From an uncultured Collinsella sp. (GTDB lineage Bacteria; Actinomycetota; Coriobacteriia; Coriobacteriales; Coriobacteriaceae), in NCBI GenBank assembly GCA_900541745.1, contig UQLA01000003.1:88715-152714 (forward strand): 64,000 bases of DNA, given 5' to 3'. This document shows, in pieces, positions 30,367 to 38,819 of the stretch. The notes beneath the pieces are model-generated. The model was not told the origin of the DNA. It saw nothing but the letters and a program-made list of their open reading frames with translations, and ran no database searches. Positions within the stretch are counted from its first letter, which is position 1, and every line of letters begins with the position of its first letter. The translations under genes were made by a program, and so were the position numbers.

Positions 30367-31264
30367 CGCAAAGAAACGTGGCGGATTGGGACGTGGACTC
30401 AATGCATTAGTCTCAGAGGCCGAGTACGAGACCGGTGGTTCGGCTGCATCGGCTTCAAATGCTGCATCTGAAACAAAACTACCTATTGAGGATATCGTTC
30501 CAAATCCTAATCAGCCGAGAATTCACTTTAACGAAACTGAACTCCGCGAGTTGAGCGAGTCAATCCAAGAACATGGCGTTTTGCAGCCGTTGTTGGTTCG
30601 TAAGCATGGAAATGGCTATGAGATTATTGCGGGTGAGCGTCGTTACCAGGCATCAAAGCTTGCTGGTCTTGAAGAACTGCCTGTCATCATTAAAGAAGTT
30701 AATGATGAGGAAATGCTCGCTCTTGCACTTATCGAGAATCTTCAGCGTTCTGATTTGAATCCCGTCGAAGAGGCGAAGGGTTATCGTCAGCTCATTGATG
30801 CCAGCGACATGACGCAAGAGGCGTTATCAAAGGCTGTCAGTAAGTCTCGTTCCGCAATTACAAATTCACTTCGTTTGCTGGATCTTCCGGAAGTCGTACA
30901 GCAGATGATTTTCGAGGGCAAGCTTACTGCAGGTCATGCAAGGGCGATTCTTGCAGTTCCTTATGAAGATGCCAGGATTCGACTTGCTGAGAAAGTTGTC
31001 GCAGAAGGTCTTTCCGTTAGAGCGACAGAAAATCTTGCTCCGTTGTTTTCTGCCGGAGAGACGCCAAGGACCCCGAGGCCAGCAACGCCTCAGTCATTCA
31101 AAAAGGCCGCTCGAGTACTTCGTCAAGTTTTCAACACGAATGTACGCGTGAAGAGCTCGCGTGGTAAGAACAAAATTGAAATCGAGTTCAAAGACGAGGA
31201 GGAGCTCTCCCGTATCCTTGGTGAAATGATTCAATTTGGGCAGGAGGATCAGGATGAAGAATAA
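30359..31264 (+). CDS. parB: Chromosome partitioning protein ParB (Spo0J)
   Basis: ParB is a CTP-dependent clamp that loads at parS. The ParA-activating N-terminus is KKRGGLGRGLNALVSE. The CTPase domain has PNPNQPRIHFNETELREL, LLVRKHGNGYEIIAGERRYQA and IENLQRSDLNPVEEA. The helix-turn-helix MTQEALSKAVSKSRSAITNSLRLL reads parS. The C-terminal dimer region is at about 240-301. It starts with GTG inside the end of parA. The three parS sites upstream are its targets. Base composition is AT-richer than most of the window. Confidence 0.96.
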   Translation: MPSAKKRGGLGRGLNALVSEAEYETGGSAASASNAASETKLPIEDIVPNPNQPRIHFNETELRELSESIQEHGVLQPLLVRKHGNGYEIIAGERRYQASKLAGLEELPVIIKEVNDEEMLALALIENLQRSDLNPVEEAKGYRQLIDASDMTQEALSKAVSKSRSAITNSLRLLDLPEVVQQMIFEGKLTAGHARAILAVPYEDARIRLAEKVVAEGLSVRATENLAPLFSAGETPRTPRPATPQSFKKAARVLRQVFNTNVRVKSSRGKNKIEIEFKDEEELSRILGEMIQFGQEDQDEE

Positions 31265-31508
31265 GGTTCTCGCGGTCGTTGCGTTGGCAACCACCGTCGT
31301 CGCTGGTGCCTTTGCTGGTTATAAGCTTGCGATAGATGATGAACTTCGAGGTCGACTGCTGCGCGGAGCTCAGGATATCGTTGATACATCTAAGAAGAAA
31401 ATGGATGTGATGACCGAAGATGTCGCTATGCGCACTGCTCAGGTGACTAAGAATCCCAAGATTAACCAAGATTGGGTTAACCATCAGTGGGAAAATGTTG
31501 GTTATTAG
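31254..31508 (+). CDS. Small single-pass membrane protein downstream of parB
   Basis: The 84-residue product starts MKNKVLAVVALATTVVAGAFAGYKLA, a signal anchor, then an amphipathic helical region (RGRLLRGAQDIVDTSKKKM). It recalls YtxH-like proteins in layout, but I see no firm match. The ATG follows CAGGAGGATCAGG and overlaps the parB end by 11 bases, so it is co-translated with parB. A role in anchoring segregation proteins at the membrane is conceivable but unsupported. A hairpin terminator follows. Confidence 0.75.
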   Translation: MKNKVLAVVALATTVVAGAFAGYKLAIDDELRGRLLRGAQDIVDTSKKKMDVMTEDVAMRTAQVTKNPKINQDWVNHQWENVGY

Positions 31509-31517
31509 GTACCTAAC
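31505..31517 (+). repeat. Palindromic 13-mer TTAGGTACCTAAC, copy 2
   Basis: Exact copy of 28001-28013, overlapping the stop codon of the small membrane gene. The core TTAGGTACCTAA is a perfect palindrome. Confidence 0.5.
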
Positions 31518-31539
31518 AATTACTTGCCCCTTTTTGAAA

Positions 31540-31578
31540 GGCCCTTGTCTGATTCATGAGACAAGGGCCCCTTATTTT
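31540..31578 (+). terminator. Terminator of the rsmG-parA-parB operon
   Basis: GGCCCTTGTCT pairs perfectly with AGACAAGGGCC around an eight-base loop and is followed by CCTTATTTTGG. Confidence 0.85.
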
Positions 31579-31624
31579 GGCCTTAAAGCTAAGTTCACGT
31601 AAATCAAGTCCACTAGGATGAAAA

Positions 31625-31667
31625 CAAATGAAACAGCCCTGGTTGCATTATTTGCAACCAGGGCTGT
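31625..31667 (-). terminator. Terminator of rlmN
   Basis: On the minus strand ACAGCCCTGGTTGCA pairs over 15 bases with TGCAACCAGGGCTGT and is followed by TTCATTTGTTTTC. Confidence 0.88.
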
Positions 31668-31671
31668 CGGA

Positions 31672-31687
31672 TGTTTCACATGAAACG
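31672..31687 (+). other. Degenerate parS-like site
   Basis: TGTTTCACATGAAACG differs from the perfect parS at two of 16 positions (centre G to A, last A to G). It lies between rlmN and its terminator, 2.1 kb from the triple cluster. Confidence 0.5.
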
Positions 31688-31706
31688 TTATGGGGTGCAG
31701 ACTCCC

Positions 31707-32759
31707 CTATGCGTTCTTCTGGACCTTGAAACGTTGCTTCAGTTGACCGCAGGCGGCATCAATATCATTGCCGCGAGAATTACGGATCGTGGTCTCGATG
31801 CCACGAGACTCAAGGCGGCGCTGAAGATCCTCAACCTTATGAATCGGAGACGGCTTGAGCGGGCTGCCCTCGATGTCGTTAAGCTGAATTAGGTTAACGT
31901 GGCACAGGGTTCCCTCGCAGAAGTCGCAGAGCGCCTGCATTTCGGGATTCGTATCGTTGACGCCTTCAATCATGGCATACTCATAGGTCGGGCGGCGGCC
32001 AGTCTTTTCGGTGTAGAGCTGCAGCGCCTCGTGAAGGCGCAGAAGCGTGTACTTCTTGACGCCAGGCATAATCTTGTTGCGCGTGGACTGGATAGCGGAG
32101 TGCAGCGACACGGCGAGCGTAAACTGCTCGGGAATGTCGGCAAACTTGCGAATGCCAGGAATAACACCGCTGGTAGAGACAGTAAGGTGACGGGCTCCAA
32201 TACCGATACCGTCGGGATCGTTAAGGATGCGCAGAGCCTTGAGAACCTCGTCGTAGTTAGCAAAGGGCTCGCCCTGGCCCATGAAAACGACGCTTGTGGC
32301 GCGCTCGCCAAAATCATTCGAGACGTGCAACACCTGGTCGACGATTTCCTGAGCGGTCAGAGAACGCTTGAGGCCGTTGAGACCGGTAGCGCAAAAGGCG
32401 CAGCCCATGCCACATCCTGCCTGGGTGGAAACGCAGACGGAAAGCTTGTTACGACGAGGCATACCGACGGTCTCGACGGAAATGCCATCGTGGTACTCGA
32501 GCAGATACTTTCGAGAGCCATCTTTGGAAACCTGCCTGGTGAGTTCGGTCGGCGTATCAAAGGCAAAGGCCTCTTTAAGCTGCTCTCGGAAGGCCTTGGG
32601 AAGGTTAGTCATATCATCAAACGAACAAACGTTCTTCTCAAAAACCCATTCGATGAGTTGCTTGGCGCGGAAAGCGGGCTGGCCGAGTTCTGCCACGAGC
32701 TCGCGAATATCGTTTTGGCTCAAGTCGCGAATGTCCTGAGATTTAGTCCTGGGATTCAT
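31707..32759 (-). CDS. rlmN: 23S rRNA (adenine2503-C2)-methyltransferase RlmN
   Basis: RlmN is a radical-SAM enzyme that methylates A2503 in 23S rRNA and A37 in some tRNAs. The [4Fe-4S] cluster cysteines C116, C120 and C123 lie in CGMGCAFCATG. The second catalytic Cys lies in DIDAACGQL near residue 342. VVFMGQGEPFANYDEV and LAVSLHSA are family segments. The length of 350 residues is normal. It faces away from ddl, with an 85-bp gap that must hold divergent promoters. It is the only minus-strand gene between rpmH and the WYL pair. Confidence 0.96.
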   Translation of the reverse strand: MNPRTKSQDIRDLSQNDIRELVAELGQPAFRAKQLIEWVFEKNVCSFDDMTNLPKAFREQLKEAFAFDTPTELTRQVSKDGSRKYLLEYHDGISVETVGMPRRNKLSVCVSTQAGCGMGCAFCATGLNGLKRSLTAQEIVDQVLHVSNDFGERATSVVFMGQGEPFANYDEVLKALRILNDPDGIGIGARHLTVSTSGVIPGIRKFADIPEQFTLAVSLHSAIQSTRNKIMPGVKKYTLLRLHEALQLYTEKTGRRPTYEYAMIEGVNDTNPEMQALCDFCEGTLCHVNLIQLNDIEGSPLKPSPIHKVEDLQRRLESRGIETTIRNSRGNDIDAACGQLKQRFKVQKNA

Positions 32760-32844
32760 GGAAGCCTTTCGATTTTGGGGAAACGTAGAGGGTATCGCTA
32801 CAATATGGTATCAGCTGCAGAAATTATAGAGGAGGAGTCTGCCC

Positions 32845-33810
32845 ATGCCGGGTAAAAGCCTAGAGAACATGCACGTAGCGGTCTTGGCGGGCGGTCATTC
32901 CGCTGAGCGCGAGATCTCGCTCAATTCGGGAAAGAACGTCGTGGTGGCCTTGAAGGAGGCCGGCTACACTTCGGTGGAGCTACTTGACACGGCTGCCGAT
33001 GATTTTATGGTAACCATGGCGACTGGCAGCTTTGACGTGGCGTTTATCGCCATGCACGGCGCCGGCGGTGAGGATGGTGCCATGCAGGGTGCCATGGAGA
33101 CCCTGGGTATCCCCTACACGGCCTCGGGCGTGCTCGCGAGCGCCTGCGGTGCCGACAAGGAGGTCTCGAAGCTCCTGTATGCCAAGGCGGGCATTCCCGT
33201 TGCCCCCGGCCTTGCGCTCGAAGTGGGCGATGAAGTCGATATCGATCATATCGTTGAGGTTTGTGGCGAGCGCTGCTTTGTGAAACCGGCCGTAAACGGT
33301 TCCAGCTATGGCATTTCCCTGGTCCATGAGCCCTCCGAGCTGCCCGCGGCCATCGCCAAGGCGTTTGAGTACGGCGACAAAGTGCTGGTCGAGAAGTGCA
33401 TCGAGGGTACCGAGATTACCGTCGGCGTATACGGCGAGGATGACGTGCGCGCCCTGCCGATCGTTGAGATCCGTAAGCCCGAGGACTGCGAGTTCTACGA
33501 TCTGGACGTGAAGTATGTCGACCCTACGGACATCCATCGCATTCCGGCACAGATTTCGCCCGAGAACTACGCTCGTGCTCAGGAGCTCGCCTGTGCTGCC
33601 CATAAGGCACTCGGCTGCCTGGGTATTTCGCGCAGCGACTTTATCGTGAGCGAGGATGGCCCCGTCATCCTCGAGACCAACACGATTCCCGGCATGACCG
33701 ATACGTCGCTGTATCCGGATGAGATTCGCCACACCGACGACATGACGTTCCCGCAGGTCTGTGACAGTCTGATTCGTATGGGACTTCGTCGAGCGGGCGT
33801 TGCATGCTAA
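32845..33810 (+). CDS. ddl: D-alanine--D-alanine ligase
   Basis: Ddl makes the D-Ala-D-Ala dipeptide of peptidoglycan. Conserved parts are VAVLAGGHSAEREISLNSG, IAMHGAGGEDGAMQG, the ATP-grasp segment CFVKPAVNGSSYGISLV, EKCIEGTEITVGV, and ILETNTIPGMTDTSLYP with the metal and substrate residues. At 321 residues it is the short form, about 20-40 shorter than average. The ATG follows GAGGAGG. It overlaps the next gene by seven bases. The omega-loop Tyr (FYDLDVKYVD) matches the D-Ala (vancomycin-sensitive) type. Confidence 0.95.
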   Translation: MPGKSLENMHVAVLAGGHSAEREISLNSGKNVVVALKEAGYTSVELLDTAADDFMVTMATGSFDVAFIAMHGAGGEDGAMQGAMETLGIPYTASGVLASACGADKEVSKLLYAKAGIPVAPGLALEVGDEVDIDHIVEVCGERCFVKPAVNGSSYGISLVHEPSELPAAIAKAFEYGDKVLVEKCIEGTEITVGVYGEDDVRALPIVEIRKPEDCEFYDLDVKYVDPTDIHRIPAQISPENYARAQELACAAHKALGCLGISRSDFIVSEDGPVILETNTIPGMTDTSLYPDEIRHTDDMTFPQVCDSLIRMGLRRAGVAC

Positions 33811-36698
33811 TCGAGGACGCGGTTTCGTCAGGAACGCCGCAGTTTGTCATCGATTCCTATGCCACGCTTGCCGAGCGCGCCAAAACGCAATCGTTTGGCC
33901 TCATCGAGGAAGATGTTATCGTCCTCGATACCGAGACCACGGGTCTTTCGGTGCAGGACAATGAACTGATCGAGATATCGGCGGCCCGTCTTTCGGGCCG
34001 CGAGATCGTCGACCGCTTCGATACCTTCGTGCATCCCAAGCAGCTGATTCCCGCCGAGATTACCGAGCTCACGAGCATTACAAATGCCGATGTGGCAGAT
34101 GCCCCATCGGCCGTCGAGGCCGTGGCCGCTCTCGCCGACTTTGTCGGTGGTTGCCCGGTGATCGCACATAACGCCACCTTCGACCGTTCGTTTATCGAGT
34201 CGGTCAAGGGCGGCGTCAACGTCAGCGACATCTGGATCGATTCGCTGGCACTGTCGCGCATCGCGCTTCCGCGCCTGGCCTCGCATAAGCTCTCTTTCAT
34301 GGCTGACCTGTTTGGCTGCGACTCGGTGTCGCACCGCGCCAACGCCGATGTCGACGCCCTGTGTGGTGTGTGGCGTGTGCTGCTCGTGGCGCTTACCGAC
34401 TTGCCTCAGGGCTTAATGGCGCGCCTGGCCGACATGCATCCCGACGTACCTTGGTCCTATCGTCCCATCTTCTCCTTCTTGGCGGGGCAGAACCCCGGTT
34501 CCATCTTCTCTCTCAGCGCCGCCCGCGCCGACGTACTCAAGGCCGATCGGGCCGATGATCGCGTTGATGCGGACGAGCTACCGGTCCTTAAGATGCCGAG
34601 CCGCGAGGAAATCGAGGCGGACTATGCCCCGGGCGGCCTGGTTAATCGCATGTATCCCACGTACGAGCCGCGCGATGAGCAGATCGCGATGGCGCTCGAG
34701 GTCCGTGACGCACTCGTTACGGGAACGCATCGCGTGATCGAGGCGGGCACGGGCGTCGGCAAATCGATGGCTTACCTGGTGCCTTTTGCCGAGGCCGCGC
34801 GCCGCAACAACATCACGGTTGGTATCGCGACTAAATCGAATAATCTTGCCGACCAGCTCATGTATCATGAGCTGCCCAAACTTGCCGAGCAGTTGGACGG
34901 AGGTCTGTCGTTTTGCGCCCTCAAGGGCTATGACCACTATCCATGCTTGCGCAAGCTTGAGCGCATGAGCCGCGGCCAAGTCGAAATTACGACCAAGCGT
35001 GATCCTGCCGACACGCTTACGGCAGTCGCGGTCATCATGGCGTACGTGTGTCAGTCGGCCGATGGCGACCTCGACTCGCTCGGCATTCGCTGGCGCAGCG
35101 TCAACCGTCCCGACTTTACGACGGCGTCGCGCGAGTGCGCCCGTCGCCTATGCCCGTTTTTCCCCGATAAATGCCTGGTCCACGGCGCCCGCCGTCGCGC
35201 GGCGCATGCCGATGTGGTGGTCACCAACCATTCCCTGCTGTTCCGCAATGTTGCGGCCGAGGGCAGAATCTTGCCTCCGATTCGTCACTGGGTGATCGAT
35301 GAGGCCCACTCCATCGAGCGCGAGGCGCGTCGTCAATGGGCGCGCGTGGTGTCGGCGGATGAATCGCGCGTTCTGTTTGAGCGCCTGGGTGGCTCGAGCA
35401 CCGGTGCCCTGAGCCAGGTTTCCCGCGATTTGGCAACCTCGGAGGGCTCTACGCTCTACTTGGGTCTAACCGCCAAGGCAACGTCGACGGTTGCGCGCGC
35501 GAGCATGGCAATCGCCGACGTGTTCGATGGCGTTCGCGAGCTTGGCCGCCGTGCCCGCGGGGGCTATGACAATGCGAACCTATGGATTGGCCCCGAGCTG
35601 CGCGAATCTGACGACTGGCATGATTTCTTACAGTCGGCCTACACTGCCATCGACGCATTGGAGCAAGCGGACAAGAGCGTCGACGTGCTGGTACAAGCCG
35701 TCGCCGCCGACAAGCCCGAGGTTGTTGTCGACCTGGGTGATATCTCGCGCCGCCTACATGAGCTGGCCGAGAACCTCAAACTCATCATTGACGGTACCGA
35801 CGAACACTACGTGTACTCGTTGCAAGTCAATCGCAGGCTGCGTGCCGGCGGCGAGTCGATGACTGCGGAGCGCATCGATATTGGCGAGGCCTTGGCAACC
35901 GAGTGGCTGCCCGAGGTCCACACGGCTATCTTCGCATCGGCGACCATGACGGTTTCCAAGAGCTTTGAGCACTTTAACCACGCCGTCGGCCTCGATCGCA
36001 TCGGCGCCTCGACATCATCGTCGCTACACTTGGATTCGAGCTACGACTTCGATTCGAATATGGCCGTGGTCGTGGCTGGGGATATCCCCGATCCGCGCGA
36101 TCGTGAGAGCTATCTTTCGGCGCTCGAGCGTGTGCTGGTCGACGCTCATCTTGCCATGGGCGGCTCGGTGCTCACGCTGTTCACCAATAGGCGTGACATG
36201 GAGGAGCTGTACGCTCGCGTCGAGCCCAAGATGGCTCGTGCGGGTCTGGAACTCAACTGCCAGCAGCGCAACTCGTCTCCTCGCCGTCTGCGCGATCGCT
36301 TTATCAACGAACCGGCCTCGTCGCTCTTTGCGCTCAAGGCCTTTTGGGAGGGGTTTGACGCCAGCGGCGAGACGCTGCGTTGCGTCATCATCCCCAAGCT
36401 GCCGTTCTCGAGCCCCACAGACCCGCTCTCATGCGAGCGCAATCTGCGTGAAGACCGCGCTTGGGCGCGCTATTCGCTGCCCGAGGCCGTGCTCGAGGTC
36501 AAGCAGGCCGCCGGTCGCCTCATTCGCTCATCGACCGATTGTGGCGTACTCATCTTGGCCGACCCGCGCCTGGTGACGAAGGGCTACGGCAAGAAATTCT
36601 TAACGTCGCTGCCCACGAGCTCCTATCAGCGCATCGAATCGGCACAAATCGGGCACTATCTACAGCTGTGGCGCGCACGCCACGAGCGGCGCCGCTAA
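33804..36698 (+). CDS. dinG: DinG-type ATP-dependent helicase with N-terminal DEDD exonuclease
   Basis: This 964-residue protein has two enzymes. Residues about 35-200 are a DnaQ-like 3'-5' exonuclease: VLDTETTGL (D42, E44), HNATFDRSFIE and HRANADVDAL. The remainder is an XPD/DinG superfamily-2 helicase: Walker A GTGVGKS near residue 315, DEAH near 497, FASATMTVSK, and GFDASGETLRCV with the Arg-finger region AAGRLIRSSTDCGVL. Four cysteines (about 381, 445, 450, 457) are placed to bind an Fe-S cluster. It fits the exonuclease-fused DinG of Firmicutes. It overlaps ddl by seven bases and converges on the WYL gene with a four-base overlap. Confidence 0.92.
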   Translation: MLIEDAVSSGTPQFVIDSYATLAERAKTQSFGLIEEDVIVLDTETTGLSVQDNELIEISAARLSGREIVDRFDTFVHPKQLIPAEITELTSITNADVADAPSAVEAVAALADFVGGCPVIAHNATFDRSFIESVKGGVNVSDIWIDSLALSRIALPRLASHKLSFMADLFGCDSVSHRANADVDALCGVWRVLLVALTDLPQGLMARLADMHPDVPWSYRPIFSFLAGQNPGSIFSLSAARADVLKADRADDRVDADELPVLKMPSREEIEADYAPGGLVNRMYPTYEPRDEQIAMALEVRDALVTGTHRVIEAGTGVGKSMAYLVPFAEAARRNNITVGIATKSNNLADQLMYHELPKLAEQLDGGLSFCALKGYDHYPCLRKLERMSRGQVEITTKRDPADTLTAVAVIMAYVCQSADGDLDSLGIRWRSVNRPDFTTASRECARRLCPFFPDKCLVHGARRRAAHADVVVTNHSLLFRNVAAEGRILPPIRHWVIDEAHSIEREARRQWARVVSADESRVLFERLGGSSTGALSQVSRDLATSEGSTLYLGLTAKATSTVARASMAIADVFDGVRELGRRARGGYDNANLWIGPELRESDDWHDFLQSAYTAIDALEQADKSVDVLVQAVAADKPEVVVDLGDISRRLHELAENLKLIIDGTDEHYVYSLQVNRRLRAGGESMTAERIDIGEALATEWLPEVHTAIFASATMTVSKSFEHFNHAVGLDRIGASTSSSLHLDSSYDFDSNMAVVVAGDIPDPRDRESYLSALERVLVDAHLAMGGSVLTLFTNRRDMEELYARVEPKMARAGLELNCQQRNSSPRRLRDRFINEPASSLFALKAFWEGFDASGETLRCVIIPKLPFSSPTDPLSCERNLREDRAWARYSLPEAVLEVKQAAGRLIRSSTDCGVLILADPRLVTKGYGKKFLTSLPTSSYQRIESAQIGHYLQLWRARHERRR

Positions 36699-37612
36699 AG
36701 CGGACAGACGAGGGATTTTGCCATATCGCACAGACGCTCTGACAGGGCGGGGTCATCCAAGATGCGGATGGCCCCGCCCGCTGCGATTACCTGGCTTAAC
36801 AGCCAGCGTTCGGAGCCGTAGCGCACATTCACTGTTGAGCTGTCCGCCCCATTGGGTTCAATCGACATAATGCCGGGCCAGTCTAGGCGCTCTGCCAAGG
36901 CGCGCGGCATGAGAAGCTTCGCGCACCGCTCCGCCTGGGCGAGGGAGTCATGGAGAGTCGCGGGTTCCGGTGCGTGGCGCACGACGGAGTCATCGGTCAA
37001 GACCAGGCCCTCGATTTTATCCATACGATAGGTGCGCTGTTCGTCGACCGCGACATCCCAGGCAATCAGATACGTTTGGTCGCCATTTGTTGTGATGCGC
37101 AAGGGGTCGACCAAGCGCTCGCGCGCTTGTGCGTCATCCATCGAGCGATACGAGATGCGGCAGCGAACGCCGTCCCGAATGGCGCAGCTCAGCTGCTGCC
37201 AGTGCGATCCGTGGGCGACGGTGTCAAAGACGCGCTGGTTGTAGCCGAGCTCTTTGGGAAGAAGGGCGCGCCGTATTCGAGCCGCCGCTTGGGGTTCGAT
37301 CCCCAATGATTCAAGTTCATGGTTGAGCACAGCGCCTTCGGCGGCACTCAGACGCAGCGGTAGCACGCGCCCCGCATCACCGGTGAGGACCACGCACTCG
37401 CCGCGGCGTTCGCAGATAATGCGTGCGCCCGATTCTCGGTCCGCAAGCGTCGAGACGATCTCGAGAATCTCGTCGAGTGATGCCCCCGTGATATCAAAGC
37501 GGCCGCAAAGCTCGTCTCGTGTCATGCCATTCTCGCCGGCGGCGTAGAGGGCCTCCATGATGTCGATGGCGCGCGAGAGTCTTTGCTCGCTGGTGAGTTT
37601 ACGCACGGGCAT
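36695..37612 (-). CDS. WYL-domain transcriptional regulator (second of a pair)
   Basis: An N-terminal winged helix (LTSEQRLSRAIDIMEALYAAGENGMTRDEL) is followed by a WYL domain. RCRISYRSMDDAQ, RLVDPLRITTNGDQTYLIAWD and RTYRMDKIEGLVL replace the W-Y-L triad positions with TYL. The C-terminal extension has the beta-stranded segment NVRYGSERWLLSQVIAAGG. The tandem layout recalls PafB/PafC, which activate DNA-damage genes in mycobacteria. I start at MPVRKLTS, overlapping the first WYL gene by 14 bases; the frame is open 17 codons further. Ligand and targets are unknown. Confidence 0.85.
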   Translation of the reverse strand: MPVRKLTSEQRLSRAIDIMEALYAAGENGMTRDELCGRFDITGASLDEILEIVSTLADRESGARIICERRGECVVLTGDAGRVLPLRLSAAEGAVLNHELESLGIEPQAAARIRRALLPKELGYNQRVFDTVAHGSHWQQLSCAIRDGVRCRISYRSMDDAQARERLVDPLRITTNGDQTYLIAWDVAVDEQRTYRMDKIEGLVLTDDSVVRHAPEPATLHDSLAQAERCAKLLMPRALAERLDWPGIMSIEPNGADSSTVNVRYGSERWLLSQVIAAGGAIRILDDPALSERLCDMAKSLVCPL

Positions 37613-38621
37613 GCTCGTACACCGTCCTTTCGATGAGGTGATTCCACGCCTGCTTGAGAGCATCGGGGGCGACGGGCCTCATGCCATCCATGGCATGGGC
37701 CATGCAAAACGAGGCTGCGGCTTCAAAGTCGCGCACGTCAACGGTCCAGGTCCACTCTGCTTCGGTGCGCATGAGTTCGCCTCGTCCGCGTGTGAGACCG
37801 CTGATCATATCGGCCTGCGCTTCACGCGCGAACGAGAACGTAGCCGCAACGGGTGGGCGGTCGGCAAAATCAAACTCAAAGAATAAGTAATCGTTGAGGT
37901 TGAAATCCGCGGGGATGGCGTAGGCCTTCGAAGGTCTCCAGGCGCGAACGATACGGTCGCAGCGGAATGTCCTGATGTCGTCGGTGGCATTGTCGAGGCC
38001 GCAGAAGTATGCCGTACCCTCGCGTTCGAACATGCCGTAGACGCAAACGGTCCGCTCGCGTTGCTCGCCGCGTCCGTTTTGGTACAAAAAGCGCAGCGCG
38101 CAACGCTCGGCAAAGGCGCTCCATACCGCATCGACGGCGGGAGAGCGGCGGATCGGTGTCTCTCCTGTCGTCGACATGCCGGTGAGGTAGGCAATCTTGG
38201 AGCGAATGTCGGCAAGCGGCGCGGCAAAGGTGGATGAGCCCGCCGCGAGTGTCTGGTCGATGGCATTGAGCAGGATGTCGGCGTCGTCTGCGGTGATGAG
38301 ACCACCCGCGGCAAACGTGTGCTCGCGGTCGATCGTCCAGGCGCTCTCTTCGGTTTCCTGCGCTCCGGCAGCACGAACCTCTCTGATAACGATGCCGCGC
38401 TCGAGCAGCTTGTCGCGATCGCGGCGGAACTTGCGCTTGTCTGAGTCGATGTTACCCGAGCCGTATCCCAAATCGGAATCCAGGACGATTTGCTCGGTCG
38501 TCAGCGGTTCGGGAGAACTGTTGAGTACAAAGAAAAGGTTGAGGATGCGCTGAGCCGTTTTATCGAAACCGGGCTCGGGTGCCCCCTTTTTAATTGTCGC
38601 GGTCGCGTCGCTTGCCGTCAT
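37599..38621 (-). CDS. WYL-domain transcriptional regulator (first of a pair)
   Basis: Residues 20-90 form a winged helix (KTAQRILNLFFVLNSSPEPLTTEQI and KRKFRRDRDKLLERGIVIREV). The WYL-like domain at about 165-235 has ALRFLYQNGRGEQRERTV, FEREGTAYFCGLD and FRCDRIVRAWRPS. The pair is transcribed together, with overlapping ends. The order and size (340 then 305 residues) match the actinobacterial PafBC type. The adjacent DinG helicase is a DNA-repair gene, which supports a damage-response link only weakly. Confidence 0.85.
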   Translation of the reverse strand: MTASDATATIKKGAPEPGFDKTAQRILNLFFVLNSSPEPLTTEQIVLDSDLGYGSGNIDSDKRKFRRDRDKLLERGIVIREVRAAGAQETEESAWTIDREHTFAAGGLITADDADILLNAIDQTLAAGSSTFAAPLADIRSKIAYLTGMSTTGETPIRRSPAVDAVWSAFAERCALRFLYQNGRGEQRERTVCVYGMFEREGTAYFCGLDNATDDIRTFRCDRIVRAWRPSKAYAIPADFNLNDYLFFEFDFADRPPVAATFSFAREAQADMISGLTRGRGELMRTEAEWTWTVDVRDFEAAASFCMAHAMDGMRPVAPDALKQAWNHLIERTVYEHARA

Positions 38622-38819
38622 AGAATCCTCGCATGAGAAGGTCGTTTGATGCCATGATTTTAGTCCGATATGGAGATTAGGCTATATCCTTGTCCGCTCG
38701 CGGCGTTAAGATGGCCCGAATTCGGTCGTTTGCGCTCGCTCGGGGTATACTTTCGACTATATACGGTTCTAATGTGCATGCATTGGGCCTATTTGTCGGA
38801 TTATGGATGTGGAGCGCAC

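Noticed and set aside
38670..38819. 50-codon N-terminal extension of the M28-like protein
   Set aside because: It crosses a promoter-like TATACT and has no ribosome site; the ATG at 38820 follows GGAG.
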